From an uncultured Prochlorococcus sp. (GTDB lineage Bacteria; Cyanobacteriota; Cyanobacteriia; PCC-6307; Cyanobiaceae), in contig CACGBT010000004.1 in assembly GCA_902571335.1 (NCBI GenBank), positions 1 to 64,000 on the forward strand: DNA of 64,000 nucleotides, in the 5' to 3' direction. Made by a program: the position numbers and the translations under genes. Below, one piece after another: positions 26,271 to 36,108 of this stretch. The notes under the pieces were generated by a model that saw only the letters and a list, made by a program, of their open reading frames with translations, searched no databases and was not told where the DNA came from. How positions within the stretch are numbered: position 1 is the stretch's first letter; each line of letters opens with the position of its first letter.

Positions 26271-28565
26271 TTAATCCAAAGATAAAGCATTAATTACAAC
26301 TGTAATAGAGCTTATAGCCATCAATAATGCTGCTATTGAGGGAGTAAGAAGAATACCGTATTTAGGGAATAAAATGCCTGCTGCTAAAGGTATAGCTAAT
26401 AAGTTGTAACCAAAAGCCCATATTAGATTTTGCTTTATTTTTTTTATAGTTCTTTTGGCAAGATTTAAGGCGTAGGGTAATCCATTTAGTTGATCTCCCA
26501 TCAATACAACATCTGCATTTGCCTTGGCTATTTGAGTCCCTGATCCCACTGCAATTCCTAAGTCTGAAGATGCTAAGGCAGGGACATCATTAATACCATC
26601 ACCAATCATTGCTACTTTATTATTAATTTTTAAATTTTCTATAGTTTTTAGCTTCATTTCAGGAAGAAGATCCCATTTTACCTCTGTCTCTTTACAACCA
26701 ATTTTTTTTGCTAAAGCTAAGACTGTTTGTTTCCTATCTCCACTTAAAATATTAATTTTAAATTTGTTTTCTCTTAAATTTTGAACTGTTTTAATTGAAT
26801 CATCTCTGAGTAAATCTCCAAGTAAGATAAAGCCTAATAACTTATCTTTGATACTTACTCCAATGATTGTGTTCGTTTTTGTCACTTCATTTTCAATGAC
26901 TTTTTTTGCATCACTATCAATAATTATTCCCTTACTTACTAGCCATTCAATATTTCCAATATTAATAAGTCCATCAATTGACTCTAGTTCTCCAGAAATA
27001 CCGCGACCTGAATGAGTGAAAATTTTTTTTATTGGAAATAAACTTAAATTTTGTTTTTGTGCCTCTTGAATTAAGGCATCTGCGATTGGATGCCTGCTTT
27101 CCTTTTCTAAACTGGCAGCTATTTTTAATAAAAATGAATGATCATCATTTTTTTTGTAATCAACAATGAAAGGTTTACCTTTTGTTAAAGTGCCTGTCTT
27201 GTCAAAAATAATGTGATTAATTTTTGAAGCCATCTCAATTTTGTCCCCGCCTTTAAATAAAACACCTTTTTTTGCTGCTTTACCTGATGCTACTGTTATT
27301 ACAGTTGGGGTGGCCAAACCTAATGCACAAGGACAAGCAATTACTAAAACAGCAATTGACAATTGAATGGCTAGACTAAGGAAATTCTCAGCATTACTAC
27401 CAAGCGAACTATGAAGTGTATGGCTTGAGTGAGTGATGAATTCATGATTATGAATTAATAAATCTGGCCAAATATTTCTTGCCCCCTTCCACCAAAAGAA
27501 GAAAGTTAAAGTAGCAAAAATAAGTACAAAGTAAGTAAATTTGCCTGCAATTTCATCAGCAATTCTTTGAATGCGGGGTTTTCTAGAGTTTACAGACTCA
27601 ATAAGATTTACTAGTTTTGCAAGAGAAGAATCCCCTCCGATCTTTTGTACTTTAAGTCTAAGAGTTGAATTAAGATTTAAAGACCCACTAGATAGATTGT
27701 CACCTTCTTTTACCTCGATAGGTTTGGATTCTCCTGTAATATGTGAGACATCAACATATGAATGACCTTGAGTAACAATGCAGTCAGCGGGTACTCTGTC
27801 TCCTGCTAAAACTTGAATCTCTTGATTAGGTCTCAAAGTGTTTACTCGTATTGACTTTATTTGATTATCTTTTGTGTAGATATTGGCCATTTCAGGTTGA
27901 AGATCTAATAATTCTCCAATGGATGAACCAGTTTGATATCTTGCTCTTTCTTCTAAGAAACGCCCAATAAGTATGAAGCCTAACAGCATAACTGGTTCAT
28001 TAAAAAAACAAGGGAACCCATTGGTAGGAAATATTAAGGATAGAAGACTTGTTGTATATGCGCTAATGACTCCAAGAGCTACTAAAGAATCCATATCAGG
28101 ATGGTTCTTAATAAATGAATTAAATCCATTAATAATTATTTCTCTGCCAGGAAATAATAGAGCTAATGTTGCTAATGAAGCGTGAAAAAATATATTACCT
28201 AATATCGGAAAATTTATATATCTTCCTTCTGCCAGATGACCTAAACCGGAAAATAATAAAAGTAATAGGGCAAAAGTTAGTTTTTTCCATTGATTATTCC
28301 ACTTCTTTTTTTTTTCTAATTCTGCTTTATTTATTTTTTTTGAAAAATCATTTATGTAAATCTTTGATGGGAATCCATTTTCTTTTAGATTTTCGAGAAC
28401 TGTTTCTATTTCTATATGTTTTTGGGTAATTTCAAAATATGCACTTTCAGTAAGCAAGTTAACAGAGACATTTTCAATACCATCAGAATTATTCAATATT
28501 TTTTCAACAGTACTAACACAACCCCCGCACTTCATTCCTGTAACTTTTAATTGAATGCTCTCCAT
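26271..28565 (-). CDS. Copper-transporting P1B-type ATPase
   Basis: The 764-residue pump has an N-terminal heavy-metal domain with GMKCGGC (C13, C16), eight expected membrane helices, the transmembrane CPC motif (IACPCALGLATPT), the phosphorylation site DKTGTLTKG, the SRHPIA (HP) motif and GDGINDVPALA. CPC with a GMxCxxC domain marks a Cu(I) pump of the CtaA/PacS kind. In cyanobacteria CtaA imports copper at the plasma membrane and PacS moves it into thylakoids for plastocyanin; this sequence alone does not tell which. It lies upstream of tmk. Confidence 0.9.
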   Translation of the reverse strand: MESIQLKVTGMKCGGCVSTVEKILNNSDGIENVSVNLLTESAYFEITQKHIEIETVLENLKENGFPSKIYINDFSKKINKAELEKKKKWNNQWKKLTFALLLLLFSGLGHLAEGRYINFPILGNIFFHASLATLALLFPGREIIINGFNSFIKNHPDMDSLVALGVISAYTTSLLSLIFPTNGFPCFFNEPVMLLGFILIGRFLEERARYQTGSSIGELLDLQPEMANIYTKDNQIKSIRVNTLRPNQEIQVLAGDRVPADCIVTQGHSYVDVSHITGESKPIEVKEGDNLSSGSLNLNSTLRLKVQKIGGDSSLAKLVNLIESVNSRKPRIQRIADEIAGKFTYFVLIFATLTFFFWWKGARNIWPDLLIHNHEFITHSSHTLHSSLGSNAENFLSLAIQLSIAVLVIACPCALGLATPTVITVASGKAAKKGVLFKGGDKIEMASKINHIIFDKTGTLTKGKPFIVDYKKNDDHSFLLKIAASLEKESRHPIADALIQEAQKQNLSLFPIKKIFTHSGRGISGELESIDGLINIGNIEWLVSKGIIIDSDAKKVIENEVTKTNTIIGVSIKDKLLGFILLGDLLRDDSIKTVQNLRENKFKINILSGDRKQTVLALAKKIGCKETEVKWDLLPEMKLKTIENLKINNKVAMIGDGINDVPALASSDLGIAVGSGTQIAKANADVVLMGDQLNGLPYALNLAKRTIKKIKQNLIWAFGYNLLAIPLAAGILFPKYGILLTPSIAALLMAISSITVVINALSLD

Positions 28566-28685
28566 ATTTTCACGATAGAAGCAAATTAATGCTTGATCTT
28601 ATTTTTAACTATAATAATAAATGTAATAGACTTTTTAAATAGTTATTTTTTAAATTACTATATTAATTTTATTAGATTTAAAGCA

Positions 28686-29207
28686 GTGCCTAGTAATCAA
28701 AACAGAGACAATTTTATTGATAAGGCATTTACTGTAATTGCTGAATCTATTGTAAAAATAATGCCTATCGATGAGAAAGAAAAAAAGGCGTATATTTACT
28801 ATAGAGATGGCTTAGCTGCACAAAATAATGGGGATTATTCGGAAGCATTAGAGTATTACAAAGAGAGTTTATTGCTTGAAGAAAATAAAATTGATAGAGG
28901 TGAGACTTTAAAAAACATGGCAATTATATATATGAGTAATGGTGAAGAGGATTTGTCTATTGAAACTTATGAAAAAGCATTACTAGAAAATCCCAAACAA
29001 CCATCATGCTTAAAAAATATAGGTTTAATTTATGAAAAAAGGGGAAGATATGCTGAGCAAAATGGTGATTTAGATCAGAGAGATATTTGGTTTGATAAAG
29101 CTGCTGAAGTCTGGTCTAAAGCAGTGAGACTATATCCAGGTGGGTATCTAGATATTGAGAATTGGTTGAAAAACTCAGGCAGAAGTTCAATTGATATGTA
29201 CCTTTAA
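28686..29207 (+). CDS. ycf3: Photosystem I assembly protein Ycf3
   Basis: Ycf3 is a TPR chaperone needed to assemble photosystem I. From the GTG at 28686 the protein is 173 residues, the usual Ycf3 length, starting [20 protein letters not shown] after the initiator. Three TPR-like repeats are visible ([40 protein letters not shown], and the [20 protein letters not shown] ending). The frame is open 31 residues further upstream, but that stretch is hydrophobic and unlike the family, so GTG is preferred. Confidence 0.9.
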   Translation: MPSNQNRDNFIDKAFTVIAESIVKIMPIDEKEKKAYIYYRDGLAAQNNGDYSEALEYYKESLLLEENKIDRGETLKNMAIIYMSNGEEDLSIETYEKALLENPKQPSCLKNIGLIYEKRGRYAEQNGDLDQRDIWFDKAAEVWSKAVRLYPGGYLDIENWLKNSGRSSIDMYL

Positions 29208-29211
29208 TTTT

Positions 29212-30564
29212 TTATTTTGATAAAGAATAATCAACTGCTTCTTTAATATTGGATATCTCTTTGATATTTATTAAATTTTGAAAATTATTATTTATTTCCT
29301 CCTCTAGTTTTGGCACTACTATATTTTTGATCCCTAGTCTTACGGCTTCTTCTATCTTTGTCCGAAGGTTATTCGATTTTCTAACTTGACCGCTCAAACC
29401 CAATTCCCCAATAAATGAGGTACTAACTAAAGGAGGAATATTTTTCAAACTTGATAAAATTGATATTGCTACACCTAAGTCAGATGAGGGATCATTAATC
29501 TCAAAGCCTCCACCAGTAGCTATATAACAATCAAATTCAGATAATTTTATCCCTACATGTTTTTCAATAACTGCAAGAATTTGATGCAATCTATTTATGC
29601 TTATTCCAGTTGTAGTTCGTCTTGGGTTACTGTAGAAAGTTTTATTTACCAGTGCTTGTATATCCACTGCTATTGGTCGAGTACCTTCATTTGTAATCGT
29701 AGTTGTTACACCTGAAATATTTTCTTTATTTGTGAAAATTGAACTTGGGTTTTTTATCTCTCGTAAACCCTCTTCAAGCATTTCAAAAATTCCAATCTCA
29801 AAGGTTGATCCAAATCGATTTTTTATACCTCTTAGTAATCTATGAGATGAAATATTATCTCCTTCAAAGTTTATTACTGTATCAACTAAATGCTCAAGAG
29901 TTTTTGGGCCAGCTAAAGCACCATCTTTGGTTACATGACCAATTATTAGAAGCGCAATATTATTTTCTTTTGCTAGATTCTGCAACTCAGATGAACATGC
30001 TCTAACTTGAGAAACCGATCCTGGCGAACTTTCCATTTCATGATTATGGATGGCTTGAATACTATCAATTATTGCCAAACTTGGATTTATACGTTTAATT
30101 TCTTCAATAATTAAAGATAAATTGGTTTCTGCAAAAATTTTTAAATCAATACTGTTTTGATTTAATCTTTCCCATCTAATTTTTACTTGTTCTAAAGATT
30201 CTTCTGCAGTTATGTATAAAACTTTCTCATTGAGAGATATTTTTCCTGCTGATTGAAGAACGATTGTGCTTTTACCTATTCCTGGTTCTCCTCCAAGTAA
30301 AACAACAGATCCAGGTACTATTCCACCTCCAAGAACTCGATCAAATTCTCTAAACCCACTTGTAAATCTTGATATTTTTTTTGATGAAATTTCATTAAAT
30401 GGTAAAGATTTCTTATTACTTTTAATATCTTGATGTTTAGATCTCTTGCTTTTAATTTCTTCTACAATGGAATTCCATGAGTTGCAATTAAGGCATTTCC
30501 CAAAGTATTGAGAAGTTTCAGTTCCGCAATTTTGACAAATAAAAGTCGACAATTTGCTAGACAT
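29212..30564 (-). CDS. radA: DNA repair/recombination protein RadA
   Basis: RadA (Sms) is a RecA-like branch-migration helicase. The 450-residue protein has the N-terminal zinc finger (C10, C13, C24, C27), Walker A GGEPGIGKST, the RadA-specific KNRFGST motif and a Lon-like C-terminal domain (residues about 320-445, with SDLGVAISILSSL). It ends four bases from the convergent ycf3 stop and is divergent from rpaB with 107 bases shared. Confidence 0.94.
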   Translation of the reverse strand: MSSKLSTFICQNCGTETSQYFGKCLNCNSWNSIVEEIKSKRSKHQDIKSNKKSLPFNEISSKKISRFTSGFREFDRVLGGGIVPGSVVLLGGEPGIGKSTIVLQSAGKISLNEKVLYITAEESLEQVKIRWERLNQNSIDLKIFAETNLSLIIEEIKRINPSLAIIDSIQAIHNHEMESSPGSVSQVRACSSELQNLAKENNIALLIIGHVTKDGALAGPKTLEHLVDTVINFEGDNISSHRLLRGIKNRFGSTFEIGIFEMLEEGLREIKNPSSIFTNKENISGVTTTITNEGTRPIAVDIQALVNKTFYSNPRRTTTGISINRLHQILAVIEKHVGIKLSEFDCYIATGGGFEINDPSSDLGVAISILSSLKNIPPLVSTSFIGELGLSGQVRKSNNLRTKIEEAVRLGIKNIVVPKLEEEINNNFQNLINIKEISNIKEAVDYSLSK

Positions 30565-30671
30565 TTAGTTTTTGAATGAAGTATTAGAACTAGAATGTTT
30601 GGGATATTGCCCCTCTACAAGTTAGATTAGGATAATAATTAATTCTCTTACTGATTAGCTAATAGAAACAA

Positions 30672-31418
30672 ATGGCTCTATCTAGTCAAACTAAAGAAAC
30701 AATTCTTGTCGCAGATGACGAGGCAAGTATTAGAAGAATTCTGGAGACCCGACTCTCCATGATTGGCTACAAAGTAGTAACTGCTTGTGATGGTAAAGAA
30801 GCACTAAAGTTATTTAAAGATTATGAGCCTGATTTAGTCGTACTTGACGTTATGATGCCAAAATTAGATGGCTATGGAGTTTGTCAAGAATTAAGGAAAG
30901 ATTCTGATGTTCCAATTGTTATGTTAACTGCATTAGGAGATGTTGCAGATAGGATAACAGGTTTAGAATTAGGGGCTGATGATTATGTTGTGAAACCATT
31001 TAGTCCTAAGGAATTAGAAGCTAGAATTAGATGCGTTCTGAGAAGAATTGACAAAGAACAAATTCCTGGAATGCCTAATTCAGGATTAATTTTGGTTACT
31101 GATATAAAAATTGATACAAATCGAAGACAAGTTTTTAAAAGCGATGAGAGAATAAGATTAACTGGTATGGAATTTAGTCTTTTAGAGCTTTTGGTAAGCA
31201 GATCAGGAGAGCCATTTAGTAGAGGAGAAATTTTGAAGGAAGTTTGGGGATATACACCTGAGAGACACGTAGATACAAGAGTAGTCGATGTTCACATATC
31301 AAGATTAAGATCTAAACTGGAGGCTGATCCAGCAAATCCGGAATTGATATTAACTGCAAGGGGCACAGGGTATCTTTTTCAAAGGATTGTAGATATTACC
31401 CCTTTTGAAAATAAATAA
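30672..31418 (+). CDS. rpaB: Response regulator RpaB (OmpR family)
   Basis: The 248-residue protein has a receiver domain (D59; acidic D15, D16) and an OmpR winged helix. The sequence TILVADDEASIRRILETRLSM, the VVLDVMMPKLDGYGVCQELR core and DVHISRLRSKLEADPANPEL match RpaB (Ycf27), the essential regulator of high-light and redox genes that binds HLR1 sites and partners with NblS/Hik33. Its stop immediately precedes the plsX ATG with no spacer, tying it to the fatty-acid and phospholipid gene run. Confidence 0.9.
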   Translation: MALSSQTKETILVADDEASIRRILETRLSMIGYKVVTACDGKEALKLFKDYEPDLVVLDVMMPKLDGYGVCQELRKDSDVPIVMLTALGDVADRITGLELGADDYVVKPFSPKELEARIRCVLRRIDKEQIPGMPNSGLILVTDIKIDTNRRQVFKSDERIRLTGMEFSLLELLVSRSGEPFSRGEILKEVWGYTPERHVDTRVVDVHISRLRSKLEADPANPELILTARGTGYLFQRIVDITPFENK

Positions 31419-32837
31419 ATGGGCAAAGAAAGTGTACAAAAAATTAATAAGCCTAGAGCTATCAGAAGATTAGTTATTTGGTACAAAAGAAACTCGGCTG
31501 TAACTTCAATAGTAGATACTGCTGCGAGTTCTGCAGTAACGGCTAGTAATGTTGCGGGTAATGTAGTTTCTGGTGCTGGTTCTGTTGTGAGCACAGCTAG
31601 TAATGTTGCTAGTAATGTTGCAGGTAATGTTGCAGGTAATGTAGTTTCTAGCGCTGAATCTGTTGTTAATACTGCCAGTAGTGTTGTTTCAAATGCTAGC
31701 TCAATAGCTAAAAATACATTACAGCCATTAGTTTTTGACCCATTAAAAAGATTACAAAATAACGATAATAATTTAGATAGGGTGGAGGAATCTCAATCGA
31801 AAAGAGTTTGGATCGCCGTTGATGGTATGGGTGGGGATTATGCTCCTGGTCCAATTCTTGAGGGTTGCCTTGAGGCAATAAGTAGATTTCCAATAAACAT
31901 AAAGTTTGTTGGCAAAATTGAAAAAGTTAAAGATGCAGCAGAAAAAACTGGTTTAGCAGAAATATTAGAAAATGAAATAAATAAAAATCGTATTGAATTA
32001 ATTGATAGTGGAGATCCTATCGGGATGAATGAAGAAGCTACTGCAGTTAGAAAAAGGAAAAATGCAAGTATAAATGTTGCAATGGATTTAGTGAGAAATA
32101 ATAAAGCTGATGCTGTCTACTCAGCGGGTAATTCAGGAGCTATGATGGCTTCTGCCATATTTAGAGTTGGGAGATTGAAAGGGATTGATAGACCAGCTAT
32201 AGGAGCATTATTTCCAACAAGGGATCAAACTCGCCCAGTATTAGTTTTAGATGTTGGAGCAAATACTGATTGTAAGCCCTCTTATCTGCATCAATTTGCT
32301 CTTCTGGGTAATATTTATGCAAAAGATGTCTTACAAGTAAAAAAACCAAGAATTGGCCTTTTAAATATCGGAGAAGAGGAATGCAAAGGTAATGATTTAT
32401 CCTTAAAAACATTTGAATTATTATCTTCTGAAAAAAGTTTTGATTTTGGAGGTAATTGTGAAGGGCGAGATGTTTTATCAGGTAGCTTCGACGTAGTAGT
32501 CTGTGATGGATTTACTGGAAATATATTATTGAAATTTCTTGAATCTGTGGGAGGAGTTTTATTAGATATTTTGAGAGCTGAACTGCCGCGTGGAAGGCGG
32601 GGTAAAGTTGGTTCAGCTTTTTTAAAAAGTAATCTACTTCGAATTAAGAAAAGGTTAGATCATGCAGAACATGGAGGAGCTTTATTACTTGGGGTGAATG
32701 GAATTTGCGTTATTGGTCATGGAAGTAGCAAATCTTTATCAGTAGTTAGTGCTCTTCGCTTGGCTCACTCCGCAGTGAATCATGATGTTATGGATAATTT
32801 AAATCAGCTGCAAAAGCTTCAAGTTTTAAATTCATAA
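31419..32837 (+). CDS. plsX: Phosphate acyltransferase PlsX with repeat-rich N-terminal extension
   Basis: PlsX makes acyl-phosphate from acyl-ACP for phospholipid synthesis. The catalytic domain begins near residue 128 (RVWIAVDGMGGDYAPGP) and includes the STRONG family blocks YSAGNSGAMMASAIF, LDVGANTD and DGFTGNILLKFLES. Ahead of it are about 125 extra residues: a basic start (PRAIRRLVIWYKRN), then an Ala/Ser/Val/Asn/Gly-rich segment (30-98) of short repeats such as ASNVASNVAGNVAGNV. PlsX is usually around 330-350 residues. The frame is continuous with no internal Met before the domain, so the extension is probably translated. It is directly after rpaB. Confidence 0.9.
   Translation: MGKESVQKINKPRAIRRLVIWYKRNSAVTSIVDTAASSAVTASNVAGNVVSGAGSVVSTASNVASNVAGNVAGNVVSSAESVVNTASSVVSNASSIAKNTLQPLVFDPLKRLQNNDNNLDRVEESQSKRVWIAVDGMGGDYAPGPILEGCLEAISRFPINIKFVGKIEKVKDAAEKTGLAEILENEINKNRIELIDSGDPIGMNEEATAVRKRKNASINVAMDLVRNNKADAVYSAGNSGAMMASAIFRVGRLKGIDRPAIGALFPTRDQTRPVLVLDVGANTDCKPSYLHQFALLGNIYAKDVLQVKKPRIGLLNIGEEECKGNDLSLKTFELLSSEKSFDFGGNCEGRDVLSGSFDVVVCDGFTGNILLKFLESVGGVLLDILRAELPRGRRGKVGSAFLKSNLLRIKKRLDHAEHGGALLLGVNGICVIGHGSSKSLSVVSALRLAHSAVNHDVMDNLNQLQKLQVLNS
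31596..31643 (+). repeat. Four tandem 12-bp units within plsX
   Basis: Units GCTAGTAATGTT (x2), GCAGGTAATGTT and GCAGGTAATGTA run without gaps and in frame, coding ASNV-ASNV-AGNV-AGNV. Related degenerate units flank them from about 31540 to 31690. Confidence 0.85.
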
Positions 32838-32891
32838 AACATATTGAGTCAAATTTATGTTTGACTAATATAAGCAACTAAAAAAACTCTT

Positions 32892-33902
32892 TTGGAAGGA
32901 ATAAATTTTAATCAGATTGGAGTCTCATTTAAGGGAAGCGGAAGTTATGTACCTGATCAAATTCTAACCAATTCAAAAATTAGTCAAAAGGTTGATACGA
33001 GCAATGAATGGATAAAATCTAGAACGGGCATTTCTGAAAGAAGAATCTCCAGCTTAGGTGATAATGTAACTGAGATGGGTTATAAGGCGGCACTAACTGC
33101 TATAGAAATGGCTAATTGGGATATTAAAACGATTGATTTAATTGTTTTAGCTACTTCTACTCCGAATGATTTATTTGGATCAGCGCCATCTATTCAAGCT
33201 AAATTAGGGGCAGCTAATGCTGTAGCTTTCGATTTAACAGCAGCATGTAGTGGTTTCTTATTTGCCTTAATTTCAGCCTCACAATTTTTAAAAGGTGGTG
33301 GTGGTTTTAAAAGGGCTATTGTTATAGGAGCAGATCAACTATCAAGCTTTGTTGATTGGAATGACAGAGGAAGTTGTATTCTCTTTGGAGATGGTGCAGG
33401 TGCATTAGCAATTGAAGCTACTAATGAATTTGATAATTTAATTGGTTTTGATATGAGAACTGACGGAGAAAGGGGTTCTTTTCTTAATCTCCCATCAAAA
33501 AATACTAAGGGTTCAATCATTGATAATATTGATTTTTTAAGTGGAGCCTTTTCTCCAATTCAAATGAATGGTCAGGAAGTGTATAAATTTGCAGTTAGAG
33601 AAGTTCCGATAATTCTTGAAAAGTTGTTGAAAAAAATGAATTATACTTCCGATAAAGTTGATTGGCTTGTATTGCATCAAGCTAATCAAAGGATATTGGA
33701 TTCTGTAGGAGAAAGATTAAAAATTCCTGGAGAAAAAATTCTTAGTAATTTAGAAAAATATGGTAATACTTCAGCAGCAACAATTCCACTAGTGATCGAT
33801 GAAGCTATTAGAAATAATAGAATTAAACAAAATGATATTATAGCTACAAGTGGTTTTGGTGCTGGTTTAAGTTGGGGTGCAGCCCTCATTAAATGGGGTT
33901 AA
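32892..33902 (+). CDS. fabH: Beta-ketoacyl-ACP synthase III
   Basis: FabH condenses acetyl-CoA with malonyl-ACP to start fatty-acid synthesis. The 336-residue protein carries the Cys-His-Asn triad in TAACSGFLFAL, LVLHQANQRIL and YGNTSAATIP, and ends FGAGLSWGAALIKW. The start appears to be TTG at 32892 (MEGINFNQIGVSFKGSGSYV), with GGAAGGA just inside the frame; no ATG is in frame nearby. It is 54 bases after plsX and 15 bases before fabD. Confidence 0.93.
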   Translation: MEGINFNQIGVSFKGSGSYVPDQILTNSKISQKVDTSNEWIKSRTGISERRISSLGDNVTEMGYKAALTAIEMANWDIKTIDLIVLATSTPNDLFGSAPSIQAKLGAANAVAFDLTAACSGFLFALISASQFLKGGGGFKRAIVIGADQLSSFVDWNDRGSCILFGDGAGALAIEATNEFDNLIGFDMRTDGERGSFLNLPSKNTKGSIIDNIDFLSGAFSPIQMNGQEVYKFAVREVPIILEKLLKKMNYTSDKVDWLVLHQANQRILDSVGERLKIPGEKILSNLEKYGNTSAATIPLVIDEAIRNNRIKQNDIIATSGFGAGLSWGAALIKWG

Positions 33903-33917
33903 AAAAAAAGGAGAATT

Positions 33918-34814
33918 ATGACAGTTGCATGGGTATTCCCTGGACAGGGTTCGCAAAAAATTGGAATGGCAAAAAAAATTGAAAATTTGCCTAACACAAA
34001 AGAGAGATTTAGTTATGCATCTGAGATATTTGAGAGGAATTTATTTGAAATTTGTGAGTCAAATACTGAACCAACCAATCCTCTTATTGATTTAAATAAC
34101 ACAAGAAATACACAAATTTGTCTTTTTTTAGTTGAATCAATTTTATTAGATGCATTAAAGAATAATGGATTTAAACCAACTTATGTTGCTGGGCATAGTC
34201 TTGGAGAAATTACTGCACTATATTGTGCCGATGTTTTTTCATTCGAAGATTGTGTCTCTCTAATAAAAGAAAGGTCTCAATTAATGGTAAATGCTGGGAA
34301 AGGATCAATGGCAGCAGCAATTGGTTTTGACAGAAATCAACTTGATCTATTAGTACAAAAAATTGATGATATTGTAATTGCTAATGATAATAGCTCTTCA
34401 CAAGTTGTCTTATCAGGATCTACTGAAGCATTAGATAATTTATCGAGAGAAATTTCTTGTAAAAGATTCTTGAAATTAAATGTTTCAGGTGCATTTCATT
34501 CACCATTTATGAATAATCCTTCATCAAAATTTTCTGAGTATTTAAAACAGATTAAATTCAAAAAACCCTCTTTCCCAGTCATAAGCAATTATGAACCTTC
34601 ACTTTGTAGTGATCCAAACGAGCTAAAAATTAGATTAGAGAAGCAAATGTGTAATGGAGTGAGGTGGCGAGAAACTATGGATTTAATGGCAAAAGATAGT
34701 GATCTTCATATTGTTGAAATTGGCCCTTCTAATGTACTTAGCGGTTTAGGAAAAAGACATCTTAAAGATGTAAGAATTTCTCAAGTTTCATCTTCTGATC
34801 AAATATTTTATTAA
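33918..34814 (+). CDS. fabD: Malonyl-CoA:ACP transacylase
   Basis: FabD transfers malonyl from CoA to ACP. The 298-residue protein begins AWVFPGQGSQKIGMAKK, has the nucleophile Ser in VAGHSLGEITAL and the catalytic His in VSGAFHSPFM. A strong ribosome-binding site AAGGAG (33908-33913) lies five bases before the ATG, rare in this window where most starts have weak or no Shine-Dalgarno. It is part of the plsX-fabH-fabD-plsC run. Confidence 0.94.
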   Translation: MTVAWVFPGQGSQKIGMAKKIENLPNTKERFSYASEIFERNLFEICESNTEPTNPLIDLNNTRNTQICLFLVESILLDALKNNGFKPTYVAGHSLGEITALYCADVFSFEDCVSLIKERSQLMVNAGKGSMAAAIGFDRNQLDLLVQKIDDIVIANDNSSSQVVLSGSTEALDNLSREISCKRFLKLNVSGAFHSPFMNNPSSKFSEYLKQIKFKKPSFPVISNYEPSLCSDPNELKIRLEKQMCNGVRWRETMDLMAKDSDLHIVEIGPSNVLSGLGKRHLKDVRISQVSSSDQIFY

Positions 34815-34819
34815 TTTGT

Positions 34820-35440
34820 ATGAAAAATCATACTATTCAAAAATTAATTTATGAATTAGTTAGCAAACTTTTTGTTTTTCCTATTTATAAATTTGTATTT
34901 AAAGGTCTTTTAATAGGGAGAGACAATATTCCGCAAAAAGATTCTTTTATCATGGTTTCTAATCATGGTTCTTTACTTGACCCTCCATTGTTAGGCCATG
35001 CCCTTGGACGTAATATATCTTTTATGGCCAAGGCAGAGCTTTTTAAAATTCCTTTTCTTGGCTTTATTATCAGGGCTTGTGGAGCATATCCTGTAAAACG
35101 AGGAATTGCAGATAAAAATACAATTAAAACAGCATGTAAGAAATTATCAAATGATAATTGTATTGGAATTTTTATTGATGGTACTCGTCAAAAAAATGGT
35201 CGAGTGAACAAGCCCAAACAAGGCGCAGCATTATTAGCTTTTAAAAATCAAAAATTATTATTGCCTGTTGCAATAGTTAATTCACATAGACTGGTAAGAT
35301 TTAAATTCTTTATTCCTTTATTTTCAAAAATAGTTATTAAAGTGGGCAAACCTGTTAAACCTCCACGAAGTTCATCAAGAGATGATCTGAATTCTGTAAC
35401 AATGCAACTTCAAGATAAAATTAATAATTTGATTGGATAA
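34820..35440 (+). CDS. plsC: 1-acyl-sn-glycerol-3-phosphate acyltransferase
   Basis: PlsC adds the second acyl chain to lysophosphatidic acid. The 206-residue protein has the acyltransferase motif NHGSLLDPPL (HX4D), the lysophosphatidate-binding FIDGTRQKNGR and a hydrophobic N-terminal segment for membrane contact. It follows fabD by five bases. With plsX upstream, two steps of phosphatidate synthesis lie in one operon. Confidence 0.9.
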   Translation: MKNHTIQKLIYELVSKLFVFPIYKFVFKGLLIGRDNIPQKDSFIMVSNHGSLLDPPLLGHALGRNISFMAKAELFKIPFLGFIIRACGAYPVKRGIADKNTIKTACKKLSNDNCIGIFIDGTRQKNGRVNKPKQGAALLAFKNQKLLLPVAIVNSHRLVRFKFFIPLFSKIVIKVGKPVKPPRSSSRDDLNSVTMQLQDKINNLIG

Positions 35441-35445
35441 ATATA

Positions 35446-36099
35446 TTAATTAATTGGAGAAATAGGGTAAAGAGGTAAAACTTTTTTCCAGGAATCTACA
35501 TTTGAATTTAATAAATTTTTATATGATAAATCTAATAGTTCTTTTAAATCTTCTTTATCATCATAAATAGCCTCAAAAACAAGTTCTTTACTCTTAAGTT
35601 CTTTAACAATTTTTGGTAAAACTGTTTCTCGAATGACTAGATCCGAGGAGTTTTTTTCGTTATGATAGATTTCATATTTACCTGAAATAAAACCCTTTCG
35701 TTTTAATTTTTTGTAGATCCAGAAAGATTTTTTGTTCGTAAATATATTATTTTTTGATGCAATTCTTTTTGCCATTATTTCAAATGAACTAAAACTATCT
35801 AAAGGACAATTTATTTGTTGTGAGATTGTTCTTGCTAAAACTACAATAAGTCGTGAAGCATTAAAATTCGCTGGCCCTGTGCTGACAGATATCTTATTTA
35901 TTTTTTGTAAATTTTCTTTGCAAATGAACTCGTTAAGATCATTAATTAAGTTGTTGCAAAGGTCTTTATCAAATTTTTTGATAAATAATTCATCAGATTC
36001 AAGGTTATTGTTTTTTCTATACCCAAATCCAAAAGAATTGTCTGAGCTATTTATAACTAATAAAGGGTAATTTTCTCTTTTTTTGAGTTGATTTGACAT
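35446..36099 (-). CDS. tsaB: tRNA threonylcarbamoyladenosine protein TsaB
   Basis: The 217-residue protein resembles TsaB/YeaZ, a partner of TsaD in making t6A37 in tRNA. Evidence is the N-terminal ASKHA-like strand (LLVINSSDNSFGFGY), the KISVSTGPANFNASRLIVVL stretch (equivalent to the conserved GPGSFTGLR region, here degenerate) and the length. The degenerate middle motif fits TsaB, which is not itself catalytic. It ends five bases from plsC and starts nine bases after ycf34. Confidence 0.75.
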   Translation of the reverse strand: MSNQLKKRENYPLLVINSSDNSFGFGYRKNNNLESDELFIKKFDKDLCNNLINDLNEFICKENLQKINKISVSTGPANFNASRLIVVLARTISQQINCPLDSFSSFEIMAKRIASKNNIFTNKKSFWIYKKLKRKGFISGKYEIYHNEKNSSDLVIRETVLPKIVKELKSKELVFEAIYDDKEDLKELLDLSYKNLLNSNVDSWKKVLPLYPISPIN

Positions 36100-36108
36100 C
36101 TATTGACT

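Noticed and set aside
28593..28685. Longer N-terminus of Ycf3
   Set aside because: The 31 extra hydrophobic residues are not part of Ycf3; the GTG at 28686 gives the normal 173 residues.
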